From: Cinnamomum chago
Lineage: Eukaryota > Streptophyta > Magnoliopsida > Laurales > Lauraceae
Reading direction: 5' to 3'
Length of the DNA stretch: 64,000 bases
NCBI GenBank assembly: GCA_038049695.1
Contig: CP142453.1
Coordinates: 15,442,001-15,506,000, forward strand
In this document: in pieces, positions 47,201 to 57,260 of the stretch
Layout of the letters: every line of letters begins with the position of its first letter
How positions within the stretch are numbered: the first letter of the stretch is position 1
Made by a program: the position numbers and the translations under genes
Notes under the pieces: model-generated
The model's database searches: none
Seen by the model: only the letters and a program-made list of their open reading frames with translations
What the model was told of the DNA's origin: nothing

Positions 47201-50200
47201 TTCTATCTGTTGCTTACTTTGTAATCCTTGGTGACAACGCTGTAGTATCCATTTTCCGGTGTGATATCATCGAAGTAAAGAATCGGTGCTGATATTGCTA
47301 GTGCCCCAATGGCAATATGTGGGTATTTCAGACGAAACCAGGATGCAAGCACTAAACATAATAATAAAAATAATAATCAAGATGAGCACCAATTCGTAAG
47401 TAATTCAAGATTATGTTAAATGACTTAAGGAATAATCCAGTACTAAGAAGGCCTTTGCACCATGGGGTAGATGGTTGAAACAATGGACCCACCATGGATG
47501 CACTAACAAATCAAATTATCAATAGTGGAGTCTTCTCAACCCATGGATCTTGTGTGTTAGAAGTGGGCCACAATAACATTGGAAAATCCTCGTTTTGGAT
47601 CATCTCCCTTGCCTCACTTTCAATGGCACAGTTCAGAGTCACTTACTTCCACCGTAAGATCCTCCAATAGCAATCACTGGGCAATCAGCAGCAGACAAGT
47701 TTGTTTTCAAGTTCCTGATCAACTCCGCATAGTCTGCTAGAGCTTGAGCTGAGCTGAAGTATCCAAGAGTACTTGCATTCCGATATCCTTCTTCTCTTGA
47801 CCCAAAGGGCAAAGATTCTCCATAGTACCGGTGCTGTAAACAAAACACTACAATGTCAGTATGGAAAAATTACATGATACTGGTGTAGAGCATGTTGGCC
47901 TGTATGCAAGCACAAAATCACTCAAATATGGCATAATTGTGCATCACCTCAAACTGTCAAATTTGCTCATCTCCCCAGGGATGGAGGATTTTTTCTTCTC
48001 TCTCTCTCTTGAACAGTATAGGATGGAGGATAATTAAAAACCAATCTAACTTAAAAAGTCCTATGCGTGGCCTTAAGAAAAAAGAAAAGAGAATGGTCCA
48101 CAGTCCGGATTGTTATCAATTAGATGGTTAAAATATCTACATACAATGTTCATGACATGATTTGGATCAAATTAAATGTACGCTGCGTAAAGTAGGTGTG
48201 CTTTCTAATCCATCAAACTTGAGGATTCAGACACAAATTAGATCAGAAAGAAAATGACTAAAGGGATTTGGTGAGATGGTGAAATGGTGGACAACACGGA
48301 TGAGAGGATTAGATATAGTATTTTACAGAAGTATAGAATGAAAAAATTTGCTATCATGTAAGAAGCATCACAGATTCAGCATATATTGCTCACCTGAACA
48401 AGAGTCAAGGAGTTAAGGACTAATCCCAAAATATTCGTCATTGTTATCAAATTGCTTCTCATATCTAAAACATATTATTTCTACTAAAGAGAGCTCTGTA
48501 TTCATCAACAAATATCCATCAACAAACTAACTCACATTATTTCTACTAAAGAGATTTTTCTATTTCTGGACAAACTAACTTCCCATCTTGATCTGTAAGA
48601 AGTATACAATCGATAAGGTCACCGCCGAAGGGTTCAATTGTCAATCATACATTTCTTCAGCTGCTCAATGGCTATCTGAGGTAATCATACGTTTAATTCT
48701 TCTGGAGTTCTAGATTGGTTAATCATCAGTGGATTTCTATTTCACCACCTGTAGATCATGACGATCATCATTGTTAGAGATTGTGAAAGCATAAAAAATT
48801 GTTTGCATCTTGCCAGTATTTCCCAACAAACCCAGGATTGTAGCCCAGGAAAATGATAAAGTTAGTTTACACCTATGATGCACAGATACTTCAAAATGAG
48901 CAATGTATTGGGCTGTACTGTATCCAATACTTCACTTTTTACCTGTAAAATTCGTGTCCCTATCGTGTCCATGGTGTGTCCCTGCCGTATCTGTGCCGTA
49001 TCTAGGCATCTTAGGTTCTCACTGCATATGAAATAGACTGAACGGGTAGTAGAAAGATGGTGTTTATGTATCAAGGCCAAAATAAAGAAGATCTTTTCCC
49101 ATTGATAATTTGGCATCTAATTGGATAAAAGCAGGCGCAAATCTATGAATAGGAGATATTGTGCAAGTATCTACAAGACCTAAATTATCAACAAGCTCTC
49201 CAAGAACCTTGAGAATTCGTCCTAGAGTAGCTCCACCCACTGGAACGCTTAGAGGAGCTTGTTGAAGTCATCGCTGGCTCAACATGCGCACAAGAGGGGT
49301 TAGGCCGGTGGCACTATCTAGGGTAGAATATTATTATGATATTCTTTTCTTATTATGATTGTGTTTCCTATTTAGCTTAGGACTCTATTTAGCTGGGTTG
49401 CTTTTGGTTTTCTATATATCGGTGCTTGTAGTTCATAATACAAATAATACAATAATATGAGTTAGTATTTTCGTGTGTGTCATCTTCTCTCTCCCTTCTC
49501 CCCTCAACAGAGCTTCCGTGCTAATTACCTCCATTCCTCTCATCAGACCATGCACTCAAAGATACAGCTCTAACTTGATTATTCCTAATAATTGCTGAAC
49601 CTCACAAGTCACATTAGTTTGCGGACCGACAGTATGTCGACCCTTAACTACCAAAAGCCTTGTAAATATTAGGCATCTTGGCAGGGGATTGATTCTCATA
49701 ATAATGAGAGTGAAATATGTCAACAGATATCAACTATCTCCAAAATCATGAAAACAGATGAAGTTCCATGTGCTGACAATGCTTTTCAAGCACAAAAAGA
49801 TTTTTTGTTTTAATGGTATAGCCCAAAAGAAAATTATGCATGAAACTATTTAGAATGGTCATTATCCATTCTCTCACATTCAATAACACACTAATAATGA
49901 AATCTGAGCTTGGTTTTGAAAATGGTCTTAACATTCACATTGTTTCCTAAAATTTGGAAGAGAAAACAAAACACCTTTCCTCCATGGAACAAGAGTTGAA
50001 AGGAAATGAAGAAACCCCAACTCACATGCCTCTTCTAAGTCATCTGAGTTAAGAAGAAAAAGGGAAAGTTTCAACAGCTAACTATTTTCACAATCAAATA
50101 AAAATCATCATTACTCACCTAAATCTTCGCACCTGAAACCGAGCCTTTCGTTCCTCAAAAGAACTACTATAATCCTTTCCCAGCCACCCGACCATCTCAC

Positions 50201-51722
50201 CTTGAATCTTCAAAACTTCTTCCATCTTTCTCTCATCACAAAAAAACTCCTTAATCTCATTCCATCAAAAAACAAATTTTGCACTCCCACCTGAAATCCC
50301 GCCCCGCCAGCACAAATACAAAGCAAGTGCTGAATGAAACCACTGATTAAACATATGCTCTCCCATCTCCCACATTTCGCAGAAACAAGCACCACCGATT
50401 GAATGCATCAGATGGGCCGAATGAAAAGGTTCTAATGGCTCCAATGCAATTTATGGGAGCTGCTAATGCCACATCACTAGCTACTATGAGCACATCCCTT
50501 CTCTCTACACACCCAAAGTAAGTGGAAAAGGAGGAGAGATGCTGATGCCACAAACACCCACCCACCCATGAACCACCGTCCGTCCCCCCCCCCCCCCCCC
50601 CGCCACCGGAGGGGGAGAGGGAGAGAGGGCAGCGGCATGGAGAGGGCGTCGAGTGAAGGGCGTCAGTATGGAGAGGGAGGGAGAGAGATTGGGAGAAGGA
50701 AAGAGGGCGGCGCGGCGGCAGAGGGAGTGAGCTGAGAAGAGAGAAGGGAATTTTGTTAACAATAGGCGTGTAAAGAGATGTTTTGGAAGAAAGATAAAAG
50801 GAGGTGTCGCATGGGCAGCTCTCAACCCCATTTAAGTTAAAAAGTTATCAAGATTTCTCTATACACACTCTGTTGTTTTCAAAATACGCAGGCCCTCTAC
50901 TCTACTCTCATTTTCTCAGTTCACTCCCATTCACTTACTCTCCCTTTCACTTACGCTCCCTGCTACCCGCCGCCCTCTCCCTGTCTCTCTCCATCTCCTT
51001 GCCCGTTGCCGTCTCTCCCTGTCCCACTCCCCCTCCAGTGGTGTTGCCGGATGGTACGGTGGTGGCTGGGCTGGGGTAGATGAGTGTAGAAAGAAGTTGG
51101 AGAGAGACTTTTGATAGATGTCCTTTTAGGTAATTTTTATGCTGAGGAACATATTGGTCATAAAAAAAGAATGTGGAAAGAGAAGCTTGCGTTGTGGCAT
51201 TAGCAGCTCTCATGAGACTAGACACCTCCCATTGTTCCAAAAAATCTCTCCCTCCACCCTTATTTTCTCAATTCACTCTTATTCTCCCCCCTCTCTATCC
51301 CCTTGTTGATGCCTTCTGCCCCGCCGCCCTCTCTCCCTCTCTCTTCCCGTCTTCTTCTTATTCTTCTCTCTCTCGCTCTATCTTTCTCCATGTCTCTCTC
51401 CCTCTCCCTCTCTTTATCCTTCTCCGTGTCTCTCTCCCTCTCCCTGCCCATCTCCCTCCCTCTCTCTTCCCGTCTTCTTCTTCTCTCTCTCCCTCTCCCG
51501 CTCCCTCTCTCTATCCTTCTCCATGTCTCTCTCCCTCTCCCTCTCTCTATCCTTCTCCATGTCTCTCTCCCTCTCCCCGCCCATCTCGCTCCCTCTCTTC
51601 CCTTCTTCTTCTTCTTCTCTCTCTCTCTCTATCCTTCTCTATGTCTCTCTCCTCTCCCTCTCTCTATCCTTCTCCATGTCCCTCTCCCTCTCCCTCTCCC
51701 CGCCCATCGCTCTCTCCCTATC

Positions 51723-51754
<32 letters not shown>

Positions 51755-53930
51755 CCTTTTCCTGTTGCCACCCTCTCTCCCTCTGTCCCTCTCCCTACCT
51801 CTTTCTCTCCCCCTCTTCTAGCCGCCACTGTCTCTCTTCCTCTCTCCCTATCCTTCTCCCTGTCTCTCTCCCTCTCTCTGTCCACCACCCTTTTTTTATC
51901 TCCCTGTCTCTTCCTCTCCTTCTCCTTAACTCTTTATCTCCTTGCCCGCCCCCCTCTCCCTCTCCCTATTTGTCCCTCTCCCCCTCCAACAGTGCTATTG
52001 GAGTGGCCGATGGTGACTGGGTTGGACAGTTGGGGTTGGGGTGGGGGGTGGGTGAGTGTAGAATGAAGTAGGGGAGGGAGAGACTTTTGACATGTCTTTT
52101 CAGGTAATTTTACATACGAATACATTGGTAAAAAAAAATGAGATGTGCTCAAAGAAGCTTGGGTTGTGGCATTAGCAACTCTTGCAATTTATTAGACTCA
52201 GTTTTCACTGCCAATGGGCTGATTCATGCCTGATTGGGCCACTTGTATAAGGAGCTCGTTCCAGGGGTGCACATGGGTCTGGACAGACTGGGCTCGAACC
52301 ACGCCCAGCCAGATTTGGGCCGAGTTCAGGCTTAGGTATTAGTACTCAGGCCAGGCTTGAATAAAAAGTTAGAAAGCCCAAATGAGTGGTAGCATGTTGG
52401 GCCCAACCTAGAGGATATAGCTTGGGCCTGTTTAATATTTGGGGCAGCCAGGTTTGGGCCGGGCTTAGCTTCAGTTGTAGAAAGTCCCAAGGGCGGACCG
52501 AGTAAGAAAGCAAAAACAATGCATTTTTACTAAATTTGGGACTTAAACACATAGATGACTACACACATCAAGGACAACTAAGCTACAACTCTTTGTAGTT
52601 CATGATACCCTTTGAAAAAATAAATAAAAACTATCAACAGGTTCGGGCTTCACCCTATTTTATGCGGGCTAGGCGCTTATGGCCCTATTTGGGCTTGGGC
52701 CAATGATTAAAATTTAGATTGGGCCTATATATTGTTCAGCCCAGCCCAGCCCAACCTGGCCCACGAACATCCCTAATTATTTTAGAGGCATGCTAAAGTT
52801 GGAAGTTATTCTTAGGCATGATAAACACGGAGCATTGGTGTGAGTGGGCTATTATTATTTTAGAGTCGGTGTTGAATTGAAAATTAAGTTGCCCCGACAT
52901 TTTTGGTACAAGACTTCAATGGTGAAAATGAGTCATGCTAAGAATTGACAGCTAAGAATTGACATGTGGAGCGGGATGGAGTGGATCTAGGTACAAGGGT
53001 CTAGGGCTAAAGCCCCATTCATACCTAAGAAATCTTAAAACTTCTAAAATCCCTATGCAAGTTAAATTTGTCTTATATTTGTCTCTTCTCCCAACAATTC
53101 TTTTCATAGAGGCCCCAAGTTAAATTTCCTAGTTCCACCGAGTGTGGGCAAATACATGTCTTTTAATGAGAAAAAGCATGTGAAAAGGTTTTTTTATAGA
53201 CAAGTGGAAGCCAAGCTCCACTAGATTATTTTCGCTATTGATTTATCGGTCTTAAAATTTAAAAGCGTTTTAACCATAAATTTTTCTAAGATTCAATCAA
53301 ACATAACAGTAGGTTCAGCGATTGCAAGATTGGTCCTTTTATCAGATCATGGAATGCCAAGAGTACTGATCAAAGTCGGGCCCAAATAACTCCTATTCAT
53401 CATTGCCAAGGCCCATTTATGAGGCCGCTAAACCATTTAGCCTGCTTACTACACTACACATGATCATTAATTCATTATTCACCTACCACCGTGACTTGTG
53501 CTAGCAAGACTCAGAATGATCAACGAAGAAATACCTCTATGTACACAAGGAGTGCTTTGAAGCTAGGAGCAAAATCAACCATCAAGCCAGCAGCTTCCAA
53601 GTCGTCATTCAAGCCCACCTCATCCCCTGTATAAACGAAGATGGGAGAGCTTGTATTTGCACCACCCCAGTATCTAGAGTTCACCACATATCTCTGCTGG
53701 AAGGTGGTGTAGCTTTCAGGCCTGTAGCTGAAGTGGTCAAGGGTCTGCGTGTAGTAATATGTTACAAAGTCTCCTTCGGCCATAGGCCGAGGCTGAGCAG
53801 CACTGCTCTTCGCCCTTAAGCCTAACCTTGGACGAGTCCATGGATGAGCTTCACTCAGGCATTCTATGACGAATACAAGGAACCATGCAACCAATAGCCA
53901 TGAGAGTCTCTCAGAATTACTACTGCCCAT
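26086..53930 (-). CDS. Lysosomal Pro-X carboxypeptidase-like serine protease (peptidase S28), complete nine-exon gene, copy B
   Basis: Exons read on the minus strand: 53930-53535, 47833-47647, 47351-47218, 33236-33124, 33035-32789, 29042-28887, 26541-26462, 26378-26329 and 26243-26086. All junctions are GT-AG and the phases fit, giving 1521 bp including stop, or 506 residues, which is usual for plant S28 proteins. Residues about 8-28 form a hydrophobic signal peptide, so the enzyme should enter the secretory pathway and act in vacuole or apoplast. The family removes a residue C-terminal to proline. The catalytic residues are visible: Ser191 in GGSYGG, Asp432 in [11 protein letters not shown] and His457 in GAHCLD. 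Other family signatures are [23 protein letters not shown] and PHWITT. The start is the ATG before [11 protein letters not shown]; an in-frame ATG 19 codons upstream lies in a GA-rich leader and would spoil the signal peptide. The gene spans 27.8 kb because of transposon-filled introns 1, 3, 5 and 6. I see no break in the coding sequence. The substrate is unknown. Confidence 0.93.
26329..26378 (-). CDS. PRCP-like gene copy B, exon 8
   Basis: A 50-bp exon coding [16 protein letters not shown], bounded by acceptor ATTGCAG and donor GTATGA. It is too short to show as an open reading frame and was found by extending the family alignment between exons 7 and 9. Confidence 0.9.
26462..26541 (-). CDS. 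PRCP-like gene copy B, exon 7
   Basis: Acceptor ACGCAG, then [20 protein letters not shown] and DPYSSGG, which contains the charge-relay Asp432. It ends in phase 2 at donor GTAGGA. Confidence 0.92.
26542..28886 (-). other. PRCP-like intron 6
   Basis: A 2.3-kb intron. It contains a repeated phrase GGTAGGCCATC at about 27312 and 27360 and nothing else recognised; short open frames look random. Confidence 0.7.
28887..29042 (-). CDS. PRCP-like gene copy B, exon 6
   Basis: Acceptor ATTCAG, then 52 codons [18 protein letters not shown] through [13 protein letters not shown], donor GTGAGC, phase 0. The TCSE-VMPIG and PHWITT motifs are typical of plant S28 proteins. Confidence 0.93.
29850..30690 (-). 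mobile_element. RTE-type LINE, 3' end remnant, in intron 5
   Basis: Minus frames read [20 protein letters not shown] and [11 protein letters not shown], hallmarks of the C-terminus of plant RTE LINEs, and the 3' end contains GTAGCTGACTCCAACATAGT TGGGATAAAGC. It is split by the insert at 30199-30568 and carries several stops. Confidence 0.7.
30199..30568 (-). mobile_element. Probable solo LTR inserted in the LINE remnant
   Basis: A 370-bp segment running, on the minus strand, from TGATGCAGGAC to CCACATCA, interrupting an otherwise continuous LINE alignment. TG..CA ends suggest an LTR; no target duplication is visible. Confidence 0.45.
31635..31990 (+). mobile_element. TRIM (miniature LTR retroelement) in intron 5
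   Basis: Direct terminal repeats at 31635-31760 and 31854-31990 both contain AAAGCCCCACATCCCAC and CTTAAGCTTATGGGTCGGTA. The first is followed at 31761 by TGGTATCTGAGC, close to the initiator tRNA-Met primer site, and the second is preceded by a G-rich polypurine tract (31844-31853). The interior is under 100 bp and non-coding. Fossil; no flanking target duplication found. Confidence 0.75.
32789..33035 (-). CDS. PRCP-like gene copy B, exon 5
   Basis: Completes the split Ser codon and continues [35 protein letters not shown] and ends at WRWQ, donor GTAAAT, phase 0. It belongs to the cap domain. The acceptor is TTGTTAG. Confidence 0.92.
33124..33236 (-). CDS. PRCP-like gene copy B, exon 4
   Basis: Acceptor TGTAG, then [36 protein letters not shown], ending in phase 2 at donor GTAGCA. 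This is the start of the helical cap (SKS) region of S28 proteins. The next intron is only 88 bp. Confidence 0.92.
33237..35151 (-). other. PRCP-like intron 3, part downstream of the LTR nest
   Basis: Unremarkable AT-rich intron; no exon of the S28 family is missing here, since exons 3 and 4 join in phase. Confidence 0.6.
35537..35860 (-). repeat. 3' LTR of the minus-strand copia element
   Basis: 324 bp, matching the 5' LTR throughout on reading; preceded on the minus strand by GAGGGGGAG. Confidence 0.95.
37259..37535 (+). repeat. 5' LTR of the plus-strand copia element
   Basis: 277 bp, TGTAGAAGATAAC ... AATCTAACA. Shorter than its partner only in copy number of two short internal direct repeats. 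Confidence 0.93.
38573..41881 (+). mobile_element. pol region of the plus-strand copia element
   Basis: Protease ([12 protein letters not shown]), integrase ([33 protein letters not shown]), reverse transcriptase ([25 protein letters not shown]) and RNase H ([18 protein letters not shown]) in copia order. Fossil coding region belonging to 37259-42179. Confidence 0.93.
41870..42179 (+). repeat. 3' LTR of the plus-strand copia element
   Basis: 310 bp; holds an additional copy of each of two short repeats (built on GGCCCATTACAG and AGGATTGATT) compared with the 5' LTR. Confidence 0.93.
43451..44947 (-). mobile_element. gag-protease region of the minus-strand copia element
   Basis: Gag N-terminus of the copia (UBN2-like) type, two CCHC zinc knuckles ([14 protein letters not shown] and [14 protein letters not shown]) and the aspartic protease motif [10 protein letters not shown]. 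Fossil coding region. Confidence 0.9.
45640..45963 (-). repeat. 5' LTR of the minus-strand copia element
   Basis: 324 bp, TG..CA ends on the minus strand (TGTAGAAGATAAC ... ATCTAACA). Followed inward by the primer-binding site. Confidence 0.95.
46676..47217 (-). other. PRCP-like intron 3, part upstream of the LTR nest
   Basis: Plain AT-rich intron following exon 3; nothing recognised. Confidence 0.6.
47218..47351 (-). CDS. PRCP-like gene copy B, exon 3
   Basis: Acceptor TTTAG restores the split Met codon and gives [19 protein letters not shown], then [17 protein letters not shown] and VVTKDYK. The donor is GTAAGC, phase 0. It is followed by the very large intron 3. Confidence 0.92.
47647..47833 (-). 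CDS. PRCP-like gene copy B, exon 2
   Basis: Preceded by acceptor TTTACAG. It codes [16 protein letters not shown] through GGSYGG and includes the nucleophile Ser191. It ends one base into the next codon (A|TG, Met) at donor GTAAGT. Confidence 0.93.
47834..50066 (-). other. PRCP-like intron 1, part outside the duplicated block
   Basis: AT-rich. A patch of repeated GTGTCC/CCGTATC motifs lies at 48950-49010, and 49310-49510 resembles a worn LTR (TCTATATAT, then AACAG before G-rich sequence), but ends are unclear. Confidence 0.45.
51285..51985. repeat. Pyrimidine-rich low-complexity tract in intron 1, copy B
   Basis: Counterpart of the copy A tract, about 180 bp longer, with a higher-order unit built on TATCCTTCTCCATGTCTC repeated several times. 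The length difference indicates repeat expansion or contraction after duplication. Confidence 0.85.
52262..52775. mobile_element. hAT-like MITE, GGGCC-rich, copy B
   Basis: Colinear counterpart of 2159-2672 with the same ends, so the insertion predates the block duplication. Confidence 0.5.
53535..53930 (-). CDS. PRCP-like gene copy B, exon 1
   Basis: Codes residues 1-132: signal peptide, Arg/Ala/Ser-rich linker, then the start of the hydrolase domain ([20 protein letters not shown]). It ends in VYIE followed by donor GTATTT, phase 0. It is the same length as exon 1 of copy A at 3429-3824. Confidence 0.93.
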
Positions 53931-53954
53931 CTCTCTCTCACTCTCTCTCTCAAA
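53931..53954 (-). repeat. GA-repeat in the 5' leader of PRCP-like copy B
   Basis: A short GAGAGA tract directly before the start codon, interrupted by one base compared with copy A (3825-3842). GA-rich leaders are common in plant genes; any role in expression is inference. Confidence 0.5.
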
Positions 53955-54012
53955 GGAAAGTGAAGAATGAAATGGAGAGAACTCCAAGGTTGGACAAGAA
54001 GACCAGCCAAGG

Positions 54013-54024
54013 TTCTATATAGAA
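54013..54024 (-). promoter_or_regulatory. Probable TATA box of PRCP-like copy B
   Basis: The motif TTCTATATAGAA lies about 85 bp upstream of the start codon, leaving room for a leader of roughly 50 bases. It is the only good TATA-like match in the first 150 bp, and is conserved in copy A. Confidence 0.5.
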
Positions 54025-55365
54025 AGCCGGCCAAGATTGGAAATCTCAAGTCTGAAAAGAAGTCAAAATTTAACGACCCTATAATTATTTTTAGGAGATA
54101 TTTTGGGTTGGTCAAATCTGAACCCTGGTGTCTTGTCAGAAGAAAGTTAACCCTCGGTTGGGCTTGGGTTTGGATTTTGGAACTTCCGTCGGATCAAAGG
54201 AGAATAAAGGTACCAAAACCAGACCCAGATACCCAAATACATAGTATATGCATATCTTAAATTTGAAATAGGGGCATTTTGAAATAAAGGCCGACTTGAA
54301 TGGGCATAATTTGATATTAATATTACATGCACAATAAATTCAATATATTTGGGACAATGCTTTGATGATGATGATGATAATGTTGGTGCTGCTGCACAAC
54401 ACAATGTCATATCATGGAGATAACAAACATTCCCTATAAATAAGCAGTTTGGGTCTGAGTCAGATCCTCCGTTTCTTAAAAATATTTTGGAATATTTCTA
54501 GTTGTGGGGTTTTTTCCCAGGATCATGAAAAAATCATAAATAACTAAACAAAATATACAAAAAATGAAATATATATATAAAGCATTGTTAAAACTTATTT
54601 TATTTTACCGTTTTAATCTGATAAGGTATAACATTCTGACTTTTCACAATCTTCTCACAACACTTTCATAATTTGCAATACTATTATCAGGAAGTTACCT
54701 TCCCCAATTTTGAGATTACTTTCTGGGAATTACCATTACTTTGATAATATCGTGATATATATGGACCCAGGCCTCGGCCCAATAGACTCATGCACACGTC
54801 ATTAACCCAATTACGGTTAACTAAGCTATTATTATACATATAGATATATTTTTAATATGGGCATTTAGGCATGGTCATGCCAGAAACAAAATCAGTCCCA
54901 ATTATCAATCTGAACCACAAAATGGTCCGTGATTGATATCTTGGGACGGATCTTTCCATACTCCGATAATCGAATTCCAGTACTCCAACCTTATTTGATT
55001 AGAAAGCTGACCCTTTCTACTTCTACTTATTCTGTCCCCCACTGAATGGAGGCCAAATCTGCAACAATGCATGACATAAACCATATTGGAGCTAAGGAAT
55101 ATGTGGAAGACTATGGAGATAAAAAGATAATTCCACTTCTGGCTTTGAATGTGGAGATGAGGTTGGCAGATGAAAGAAAGAGATTGGAGGGCTATTGGGA
55201 GAGTAAGGCCCACCCTTGATCCACAAAAGGACCACTGAAATGACCCTTCTCTTGAGTTCATGGGATGCTTTCTTTATCTTCCATCAATTAATGGATTTTG
55301 AAAGGGTGACAGCAGGGAGCCAATTGCTATGTAATGGACCATGGCCCAATACTATAGGCGTTGAG

Positions 55366-57260
55366 CAGGGCCGGTTCTGATTTTTTCAGGGCCCAGGGCA
55401 AGAGTAAAAGTTAGGCCTCTTTAGCCATCATATATGATAATATCATTGGTGGGCTCCACTGATGTGAAAAATTGGCAATCGGTTGATGATGCCCAAGTAT
55501 AACTATTTAAAAAAAAAAAAAGAACTCAGACCAGAATTTAAGCATCATATATGGGGAATAAAAAATCATTGGTGGGCCCCAATAACAGATGAAAAGAACG
55601 GGTGAAGGGTTGAAGGCTTGATGATCTGTTTGTAAAAAAAAAAAGAGCCCCAAATCATCCCAACGCTAGACCAGATTCTCCCAGAATTTCAGCCATCAAA
55701 TGTAAAATATCATTGGTGGGCCCCACTGATGAATGCTCAAATCAGTGATGCAATAAGCACTCTCAGATGATTTGATGATGGGTCTATTGATGCCCAGGAC
55801 GATGGAATCCCTTGGATGAGCCCTGCCCCCACCAAATGATTGAAAAGAAAATAAAATGTAGAAGCCAGAAGGAGAGGGATTTTGGGCCCCCCAAGGGCAC
55901 TTACAGAGCCCCTGTTCAGGGCCGGGCCTGTTTTTGTTAATTGTGAGGAAAAGCAGAGAGGATTCCTCTATGAGGATTGTTACCAAACGTGCGGCAATCA
56001 TCTGTGTTGTGGATTCCTCGTTGTTTTTCCTTGCTTACGAGGAAAATCCAAGTTTGGCAATGGTTGCCTTGCCACCCTATAAGAGGAATCCTCAAAATAC
56101 GGACAAAGTCCTCATAAGCGTGTAGAATGAATGTGGGACCTCCCACATCGCATTCTGGAAATGCACGCCCACGCTGATTTGCGGATGAATAGTGACTCAG
56201 GTGGTAAAATAGAGGTTACCGCCTTTTGCTTTTGAAAACACATTTTATGAGTCCCACAATCATGATCTGAACCGTTAATAATGTTTATAAGGTCTAAAAC
56301 CAATAGTAAATGAGAAATCAGTTGTTGATTTCTCATATATTTTGAGATATTTTTATAAGATCTCAAACAGTTTGATCATGTGTTTTGGACTTTTGTGGGG
56401 CCCATTTTAAAAATCCAAACCGTCCAGGCCCTTAGGTCTTGTTTGGTACTTTACTAATACTATCAAAGTCAAGTAAAGTTTTCATTTTCCGGACAAGATG
56501 TCGCATCAAATGTACTTTATTCAAAACTCCCCTATCTTTTTCATACAAAAAGTCAAAAAGCAACTACCTTTATCCACTAAAATACACAAAAAAAACTCTA
56601 CTTTTTCATATAAAAAGTAAAAAATATTCCATAACAAACAACTAAAAAAAATACTATTATAACTCACTTATATTTTATTCTTTCTTCAAAATTAACTTTA
56701 CTTGACTCAACTATATTAGTAGAGTTTGGTTGTCTGATTCCTTTATGGATAACGAGAAAATTGAAGAACAAGGATGACTGTTGATTACCCATACAATACC
56801 TCTTCAGATGAACGGTAACAAGTTCAAATTGGTTTTAGAGAACAACGCATGCCAATACCCCGTTTGGCTGTGGAACCCTTTCTTATTGGTCCCATTTGGT
56901 TGATCTGAACCATTAATCTTCTTAGTAAGTTATGAAACGGTCATGTGGTCAATTTTCAACCTTTGATTTGCCATATATTTTGAGATATTTACAAAAAAAG
57001 TCCACCAAATTATTTATTTATTTATTTATTTCTGTGGGACCCACAATGAAAATCTAAACCGCTCATCATTTGTAGAAGGCCAACAATGATTAGTGGTTCA
57101 ATTTTGGGGATTGATTAATCAAGGATTGCAAGAAATGGCAAAAAACTTATGATCGTCGGAAGTAGCATACGTAAATCCACAGAATTATTGGTGTTGCCAA
57201 ACTGGAAAAATGGGCCCCACCCTGAAAAATGGGCCCGGGGCAAGGGCACTTACAGCCCTG
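55366..57260. mobile_element. Non-autonomous hAT element, copy B only
   Basis: 1895 bp between perfect 8-bp target duplications GCGTTGAG (55358-55365 and 57261-57268). Ends CAGGGC ... GCCCTG are short inverted repeats, and both ends continue into GGGCC/GGCAAG motifs. Copy A has the empty site near 5236. The interior holds no transposase; it has repeats of CATTGGTGGGCCCC, a GAGGATTCCTC inverted pair and a nested MITE-like segment. Confidence 0.88.
56447..56728. mobile_element. MITE-like element nested in the hAT element
   Basis: Left end GGTACTTTACTAATACTAT then AGTCAAGTAAAG; right end CTTTACTTGACT then ATATTAGTAGAGTTTGG, an imperfect inverted pair of about 35 bp. Confidence 0.5.

Noticed and set aside
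48940-49020. Repeated CGTGTCC/CCGTATC phrase in intron 1 as a regulatory array
   Set aside because: Similar phrases are common in dispersed plant repeats and the copies here are irregular.
53931-53987. Upstream in-frame ATG of the PRCP-like gene as the start codon
   Set aside because: It would put 19 charged GA-repeat-coded residues before the signal peptide; it is shared only as leader sequence.
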